DNA from: Rhodospirillales bacterium
Lineage (GTDB): Bacteria > Pseudomonadota > Alphaproteobacteria > Acetobacterales > Acetobacteraceae
Direction: 5' to 3'
NCBI GenBank assembly: GCA_017304945.1
Contig: JAFKLG010000067.1
Location: 1-64,000 of the forward strand
Length of the DNA: 64,000 nucleotides
Below, piece after piece: positions 59,408 to 64,000 of this stretch (position 1 is the stretch's first letter; each line of letters begins with the position of its first letter). The notes beneath the pieces were generated by a model. The model was not told where the DNA came from. It saw only the letters and a list, made by a program, of their open reading frames with translations, and ran no database searches. The position numbers and the translations under genes were made by a program.

Positions 59408-60673
59408 ATGAGCCATGTTCATGTCATCGGCGCCGGGCTGGCCGGGCTGTCTGCGGCTCTCGCGCTCACCGAGGCGCCGGGCTGCACGCTCACTCTGCAC
59501 GAAGCCGGCCCTGCCGCCGGCGGCCGGTGCCGCTCCTACCACGACCGCGCGCTCGACCTGCGCATCGACAACGGCAACCATTTGCTGCTGTCCGGCAATC
59601 ACGCGGCGGCCGCCTACCTGGCGACGATCGGGGCGAGCGACCGGCTGCACGGGCCGGACACGCCGGTGTTTCCGTTCTTCGACCGCCGCAGCGGGGCGCG
59701 CTGGGCGGTGCGGATGAACCAGGGCCGCCTGCCGTGGTGGATTCTGTCCCCCGGCCGGCGCGTGCCCGACACCCGGCTCTCCGAATACGCGGCGCTGATC
59801 GGCTTCGCGCGCGTGCGCGACGACACGCCCGTCGCCGACATGATGCGCCACGGCCGTCTGTATGAGCGGCTGGTGGAGCCGCTCGCGGTCGCCGCGCTCA
59901 ACACGCGGCCGGAGACGGGGCTCGCGCGGCTGCTGGGCGCGGTGATCCGGGAGACGATGATGCAGGGCGGTGCGGCCTGCCTGCCCCGCTACCCGATCGG
60001 CGGCCTGTCCGATGCGCTGGTGGACCCGGCGCTCGACCTGCTCCGGCGCCGCGGCGCCGAGATCCGGTTCAGCCACCGCATCGCCGCGCTCGAGATCACC
60101 GACGGGCGCGTCACCGCGCTGCGCGGCCCCGACGGCACGCTGCCACTCGGTTCGGATGACGCGGTGGTGCTGGCGGTGCCGCCCTGGGTCGCCACCGGCC
60201 TGCTGCCCGGCCTGACGGCGCCGGACGCCTTCGAGGCCATCGTCAACCTGCATTTCCGTCACCTGGCGGATGCGGCCGGCGACCCGGCCGGAGCGCTGCG
60301 CGAGGCCGGGCTGGTCGGCGTGGTGTCCGGCACCGCGGAATGGATCTTCCGCAAGTCCGACCACGTCTCGGTGACGATCAGCGCCGCCAACCAGAGGCTC
60401 GACCAGCCCGCCGACCAGCTTGCGGCGGAGGTATGGGGCGACATCGCCGCCGCACTCGGCACCGCCGCCCCCCTTCCCGCCTGGCGCGTGGTCAAGGAGA
60501 AGCGCGCGACCTTCGCCGCCACCGCCGCGCAGGAGGCCCGCCGGCCGGGGGCGCGATCGCCGCTCGCCAACCTGGTGCTGGCCGGCGACTGGACCGCGAC
60601 CGGGTTGCCGGCCACGATCGAAGGTGCCATCAGGTCCGGTCGAACGGCCGCGACCCTCCTGCGTGCCGGCTGA
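59408..60673 (+). CDS. hpnE: Hydroxysqualene dehydroxylase HpnE
   Basis: The 421-residue FAD-dependent amine-oxidase-like protein begins MSHVHVIGAGLAGLSAALAL (dinucleotide-binding), then EAGPAAGGRCRS, NGNHLLLSGN, and ends with LVLAGDWTATGLPATIEGAI. HpnE reduces hydroxysqualene to squalene, the third step of the HpnCDE route to hopanoids. The start ATG is at the recognised N-terminus; upstream in-frame codons are not homologous. The shc gene begins 20 nt downstream. hpnC and hpnD, usually directly upstream, are absent here; the candidate small RNA and terminator occupy that place. Confidence 0.92.
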   Translation: MSHVHVIGAGLAGLSAALALTEAPGCTLTLHEAGPAAGGRCRSYHDRALDLRIDNGNHLLLSGNHAAAAYLATIGASDRLHGPDTPVFPFFDRRSGARWAVRMNQGRLPWWILSPGRRVPDTRLSEYAALIGFARVRDDTPVADMMRHGRLYERLVEPLAVAALNTRPETGLARLLGAVIRETMMQGGAACLPRYPIGGLSDALVDPALDLLRRRGAEIRFSHRIAALEITDGRVTALRGPDGTLPLGSDDAVVLAVPPWVATGLLPGLTAPDAFEAIVNLHFRHLADAAGDPAGALREAGLVGVVSGTAEWIFRKSDHVSVTISAANQRLDQPADQLAAEVWGDIAAALGTAAPLPAWRVVKEKRATFAATAAQEARRPGARSPLANLVLAGDWTATGLPATIEGAIRSGRTAATLLRAG

Positions 60674-60693
60674 CAGCGGCTTCCGGACCTGAA

Positions 60694-62619
60694 ATGCCAT
60701 TCGAGACGACCCTCGCCTCACCGGTGACTGACGACGCGTTGGCCGAGACCATCGCGCGCGCGCAGTCCGCGCTCGAGCAGCGGCAGAAGCCGGACGGGCA
60801 CTGGGTGTTCGAGCTCGAGGCGGATGCGACGATCCCCGCCGAATACGTGCTGCTCGAGCACTTCCTCGACCGCATCGACGCACCGCTGCAGGCGAAGATC
60901 GGCGTCTATCTGCGGTCGATCCAGGGCGCGCATGGCGGCTGGCCGCTGTTCCACGATGGGGCGTTCGACATCTCGGCCAGCGTGAAGGCGTATTTCGCGC
61001 TGAAGGCGATCGGTGACGATCCGGACGCCCCGCACATGCGCCGCGCGCGGGAGGCGATCCTGGCCGCCGGCGGGGCGGAGCGGACCAACGTGTTCACCCG
61101 CGCCCAGCTTGCCCTGTTCGGGGAAGTGCCGTGGCGGGCGGTGCCGGTGATGCCGCTCGAGATCATGCACCTGCCGCTGTGGTTCCCGTTCCACCTGTCC
61201 AAGGTGTCGTACTGGTCCCGCACGGTGATCGTGCCGCTGCTGGTGCTGATGGCGCTGCGTCCACGCGCGCGGAATGCACGCAATGTGCACGTGCCGGAGC
61301 TGTTCCGGACCCCGCCGGAGCAGGTGAAGGACTGGATCCGCGGCCCGTATCGATCCGCCTGGGGGCGGTTCTTCAAGCAGCTCGACACGGTGCTGCGCGC
61401 CGCCCAGCCGTTCTTCCCGCGCCGCCCGCGCGAGAGCGCGATCGCCAAGGCCGTGGCGTTCGTCACCGAACGGCTGAACGGCGAGGACGGGCTGGGCGCG
61501 ATCTACCCCGCGATGGCGAACACGGTGATGATGTTCGACACGCTGGGCTATCCGCCCGACCACCCGCACGCGGCGATCGCCTGGCAGGCGGTGCGCAAGC
61601 TTCTGGTGGTGCAGGAGGATCGTGCCTACTGCCAGCCCTGCCTGTCGCCGATCTGGGACACCGGCCTCGCCGGCCACGCCATGGCGGAAGCCGGCGCCGC
61701 GACCGATGCCGCCTGCGACTGGCTGCGCGGTAAGCAGATCACCGAGACGGTGGGCGACTGGGCGGTGCGCCGGCCTGGGCTGCGCCCGGGTGGCTGGGCG
61801 TTCCAGTACGAGAACGCGCACTACCCGGACGTGGACGACACTGCCGTGGTCGCCATGCTGCTGCACCGGAACGGCGATCCCGCCCATGACGAGTCCATTG
61901 CCCGCGCGCGGGAGTGGATCGTCGGCATGCAGTCCTCGGACGGCGGCTGGGGCGCGTTCGAGCCGGAGAACACCCACCACCACCTCAACCACATCCCGTT
62001 CGCCGATCACGGCGCGCTGCTCGACCCGCCGACCGCGGACGTGACGGCACGCTGCGTGTCCTTCCTGGCGCAGACCGGCATGGAGACGGACGACCCGGTG
62101 ATGGCCCGCGCGCTCGCCTATCTGCGGCGCGAGCAGGAGCCGGACGGAAGCTGGTTCGGCCGCTGGGGCACCAACTACATCTATGGCACGTGGTCGGTGC
62201 TGTGCGCGCTGAACGCCGCCGGCGTGCCGCCCGAGGATCCGATGGTGCGCCGCGCGGTCGCCTGGCTGCTGTCGGTGCAGCGCGAGGACGGCGGCTGGGG
62301 TGAGGACGAGGAGAGCTACGCCCAGGCCCCGCATGGCCGCTACAAGGAGAGCACGCCCTCGCAGACCGCCTGGGCGCTGCTGGGCCTGATGGCGGCGGGC
62401 GAGGCCGAGAACCCGGGCGTCGCGCGCGGCATCGCCTATCTCTCGTCGACCCAGCGGACGGACGGGGAATGGACGGAACTGCCCTACACCGCGGTCGGGT
62501 TTCCGCGCGTGTTCTACCTGCGATACCACGGATATCGCCTGTATTTCCCGCTGCTGGCGCTCGCCCGTTACCGCAACCTGCGGCGTGGCAATACGCAGCG
62601 TGTCGCCTACGGGTTCTGA
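60694..62619 (+). CDS. shc: Squalene-hopene cyclase
   Basis: The 641-residue terpene cyclase has the proton-donor motif DVDDTA at 379-384 and several QW repeats (QKPDGHWVFE, QSSDGGWGAFE, QEPDGSWFGRWG, QREDGGWGEDEE, QRTDGEWTE). Other family residues are IYPAMANTVMM and NYIYGTWSVL. It cyclises squalene to hopene and hopanol at the membrane. Length is normal. It lies between hpnE and hpnG, the latter overlapping its end by about 35 nt, as in an hpn operon. Confidence 0.96.
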   Translation: MPFETTLASPVTDDALAETIARAQSALEQRQKPDGHWVFELEADATIPAEYVLLEHFLDRIDAPLQAKIGVYLRSIQGAHGGWPLFHDGAFDISASVKAYFALKAIGDDPDAPHMRRAREAILAAGGAERTNVFTRAQLALFGEVPWRAVPVMPLEIMHLPLWFPFHLSKVSYWSRTVIVPLLVLMALRPRARNARNVHVPELFRTPPEQVKDWIRGPYRSAWGRFFKQLDTVLRAAQPFFPRRPRESAIAKAVAFVTERLNGEDGLGAIYPAMANTVMMFDTLGYPPDHPHAAIAWQAVRKLLVVQEDRAYCQPCLSPIWDTGLAGHAMAEAGAATDAACDWLRGKQITETVGDWAVRRPGLRPGGWAFQYENAHYPDVDDTAVVAMLLHRNGDPAHDESIARAREWIVGMQSSDGGWGAFEPENTHHHLNHIPFADHGALLDPPTADVTARCVSFLAQTGMETDDPVMARALAYLRREQEPDGSWFGRWGTNYIYGTWSVLCALNAAGVPPEDPMVRRAVAWLLSVQREDGGWGEDEESYAQAPHGRYKESTPSQTAWALLGLMAAGEAENPGVARGIAYLSSTQRTDGEWTELPYTAVGFPRVFYLRYHGYRLYFPLLALARYRNLRRGNTQRVAYGF

Positions 62620-63556
62620 GCTGATCGGGATCGTCGTCGGCCTGGCCGCGGAAGCGCGTCTCGCGGCGGGGCTGGGCTGCGTGGTCGAGATCGGCGGCGG
62701 GACCCCGGCCGGCGCGGAAGCCGCCGTGGCGCGGCTGATCGCGCGCGGTGTCACGGGCGTGGTGAGCTTCGGGCTCGCAGGCGGGCTCGACCCGACGCTG
62801 CGGCCGGGCATGCTGGTGGTGCCGGAAGCGGTGGTGGTGGCGGACGCGGTGCCCGAGGGTGGGGTGCCGAAGAATGGGGTGCCCGAGGGTGGGGTGCCGG
62901 AGGGCACGGTGCCGGAGGGTTTGGCGCCCGCGGACGCGGCGCGGCCCCCGTCCCCCGTGTCATGGCCGGGCTTGGCCCGGCCATCCACGACTCATGAAGC
63001 CGCGAGCCGAGAAGTCATGGATGGCCGGCCTCCGCCGGCCATGACACATCGATTGGAGCCTTCGCCGGCCATGACACATCGGTCGGCGCCTTCGCCGGCC
63101 ATGACACAGAGGGCGGTGCCTTCGCCCGCGCGGCCCGTTGCCTTGGAGGCTTCCGCAACCCTCTCCCGCGCCCTCGGCGGAGCCACGCCGCACCTTCTGC
63201 TCGCCCACACCGCCGTCGTGGCCACGGCCGCGGCGAAGCGGGACTTGCATGACAGGACCGGGGCGCATGCGGTGGATCTCGAGTCCGGGGCGGTCGCGCG
63301 GGCGGCCGCGGCGGCCGGGATCCCGTTCGCCGTCCTGCGCGCGGTGTGCGACCCGGCGGAACGCGACCTGCCGCCGGCCGCCCTCGCCGCGCTCGACCAG
63401 CGTGGTGCGATCGGGTTGCTCCGGGTGATCGGCTCCGTGCTCGCCCATCCGACGCAGCTCCCCGGGCTGCTCGCGCTCGCCCGCGACGCCGCCGCCGCGC
63501 GGCGGGCCCTGCTCGCACGCGTCAGGCAGATCGATCAGCTCTCGATCTCGACCTGA
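62585..63556 (+). CDS. hpnG: Hopanoid-associated phosphorylase HpnG with repeat-derived insertion
   Basis: The 323-residue protein has the purine-nucleoside-phosphorylase-like residues IGIVVGLAAEARLA, GVVSFGLAGGLDPTL, LAHTAVVATAAAKRDLHDRTGAHAVDLESGAVARAA and FAVLRAVCDPAERDLP. HpnG removes adenine from adenosylhopane. About 90 residues between VVADAVPEG and the ALEASATLS region are foreign: five 5-residue VPEGG-type repeats, then a translated palindromic element (62957-63107). Typical HpnG is about 210-250 residues. The GTG start at 62585 overlaps shc; a GTG at 62600 is possible. The 3-prime end overlaps a convergent gene by 22 nt. Confidence 0.85.
   Translation: MAIRSVSPTGSELIGIVVGLAAEARLAAGLGCVVEIGGGTPAGAEAAVARLIARGVTGVVSFGLAGGLDPTLRPGMLVVPEAVVVADAVPEGGVPKNGVPEGGVPEGTVPEGLAPADAARPPSPVSWPGLARPSTTHEAASREVMDGRPPPAMTHRLEPSPAMTHRSAPSPAMTQRAVPSPARPVALEASATLSRALGGATPHLLLAHTAVVATAAAKRDLHDRTGAHAVDLESGAVARAAAAAGIPFAVLRAVCDPAERDLPPAALAALDQRGAIGLLRVIGSVLAHPTQLPGLLALARDAAAARRALLARVRQIDQLSIST
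62849..62923 (+). repeat. 15-bp tandem repeat in hpnG
   Basis: Five 15-bp units (GTGCCCGAGGGTGGG and variants) encode VPEGG, VPKNG, VPEGG, VPEGT and VPEGL. They directly precede the palindromic element in the same insertion. Confidence 0.88.
62957..63107 (+). repeat. GTGTCATGG...CCATGACAC palindromic element inside hpnG
   Basis: The element has the same arms as the intergenic copy at 41184: GTGTCATGGCCGG with CCATCCACGACT, then TCATGGATGGCCGG ending CCGGCCATGACAC at 63047. Two further CGCCGGCCATGACAC half units end at about 63077 and 63107. It is read in frame, giving PAMTHR-type repeats. Confidence 0.88.
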
Positions 63557-64000
63557 TCCTCGATCTTCGCCGGGTCGAGATCCATGCCGAGGCCCGGCAG
63601 GTCGGGGACGCCCAGCATCCCGTTCTCCGGCACCAGCGGATGCGCCAGGAAATGCTGGTTGATCGCATTCCACTTCACCAGGAACTCCTGGTACGGCGTC
63701 AGCGACGGTGACTGCGCCAGCGAGAAATGCAGGCCGACCGGCGTCGAGTGCCCGTGCGGGATCACCACCAGGTCGTGCACCGAGGCATAGGCGGCGATCT
63801 TCAGCGTCTCCGACAAGCCGCCCGCCCAGTAGATGTCGGGCTGCAGCACGTCCAGAGCCTCGGCCTCGACGAAGCGCTTGAACCCCCAGCGCGTGTACTC
63901 GTGCTCCGCGCCCGAGAGCGGGATGCGCGTCGCCGCCTTCACCCGCGCATAGGAGTCGATGCGGTCGGGCATCACGCATTCCTCCAGCCAGCGCGGGCGG
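63535..64000 (-). CDS. Enolase-superfamily dehydratase (C-terminal part; gene runs off the window)
   Basis: The visible C-terminal 154 residues include WLEECVMPD at the window edge, then GAEHEYTRWGFKRFVE, LDVLQPDIYWAGGLSE and VIPHGHSTPVGLHFS. This matches the barrel end of mandelate-racemase/L-rhamnonate-dehydratase-like enzymes, with the Glu, Asp and HG residues that bind metal and act as acid/base. It probably dehydrates a sugar acid. The reading frame is open to the edge, so the start lies beyond 64000. It converges on hpnG and overlaps its end by 22 nt. Confidence 0.85.
   Translation of the reverse strand, partial: RPRWLEECVMPDRIDSYARVKAATRIPLSGAEHEYTRWGFKRFVEAEALDVLQPDIYWAGGLSETLKIAAYASVHDLVVIPHGHSTPVGLHFSLAQSPSLTPYQEFLVKWNAINQHFLAHPLVPENGMLGVPDLPGLGMDLDPAKIEDQVEIES

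Noticed and set aside
62585..63556. hpnG as a pseudogene
   Set aside because: Despite the large insertion, the frame is open through all C-terminal motifs, so I annotate it as an intact CDS and leave activity open.

Overview
The window is high-GC DNA from a single bacterial chromosome. Gene content (hopanoid genes hpnE, shc and hpnG, DUF1489 and DUF1491 proteins, MlaA/MlaC, ZnuBC, a rubrerythrin/heterodisulfide-reductase/DUF3501 triad) and frequent C-rich palindromic repeats suggest an alphaproteobacterium, probably Rhodospirillales/Acetobacteraceae-like. This placement is inference; no rRNA, tRNA, CRISPR array, IS element or prophage was recognised.

Layout. 1-8.1 kb: manganese catalase, sirtuin, a TPP enzyme with a LysR regulator, FtsH and a divergent short NagA. 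8.2-28.6 kb: a plus-strand run of nine tightly packed genes, most overlapping. It begins with a 2872-residue secreted repeat protein and a 2010-residue protein holding three complete TPR-GT41 glycosyltransferase modules in one chain. Then come a hexapeptide acyltransferase, an SDR, a CmcI-like methyltransferase, RfbF, RfbG, a C-methyltransferase and an RmlC-like epimerase. The simplest reading is a dedicated system that makes a branched CDP-6-deoxy sugar and modifies a giant RTX-like surface protein. 28.7-31.6 kb: small proteins, then an aminotransferase and an SDR on the other strand that could also be sugar genes. 31.7-36.5 kb: potassium channel, RidA, zinc ABC transporter with a Zur-like operator and a 33-residue membrane peptide, and MlaC/MlaA. 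36.7-44 kb: metF, a PcrA/UvrD helicase, prmA and fusA, with palindromic repeat clusters between them. 44-49 kb: a DUF1800/DUF1501 pair and a tetR-MATE efflux operon. 49-55 kb: rubrerythrin triad, a NitT/TauT-type ABC transporter and an RluA-type enzyme. 55-59 kb: two SDRs, DUF1491, a PHB-depolymerase-type esterase and DUF1489. 59-63.6 kb: a candidate small RNA and hpnE-shc-hpnG. The window ends inside an enolase-superfamily gene.

A second theme is in-frame repeat insertion. Short tandem or palindromic repeats, some also found between genes here, lie within the reading frames of an SDR, HpnG, a TetR regulator, a MATE transporter and the first glycosyltransferase module, all without breaking the frame.

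All functional calls rest on reading translated sequence and recalled family features; no database search was run.
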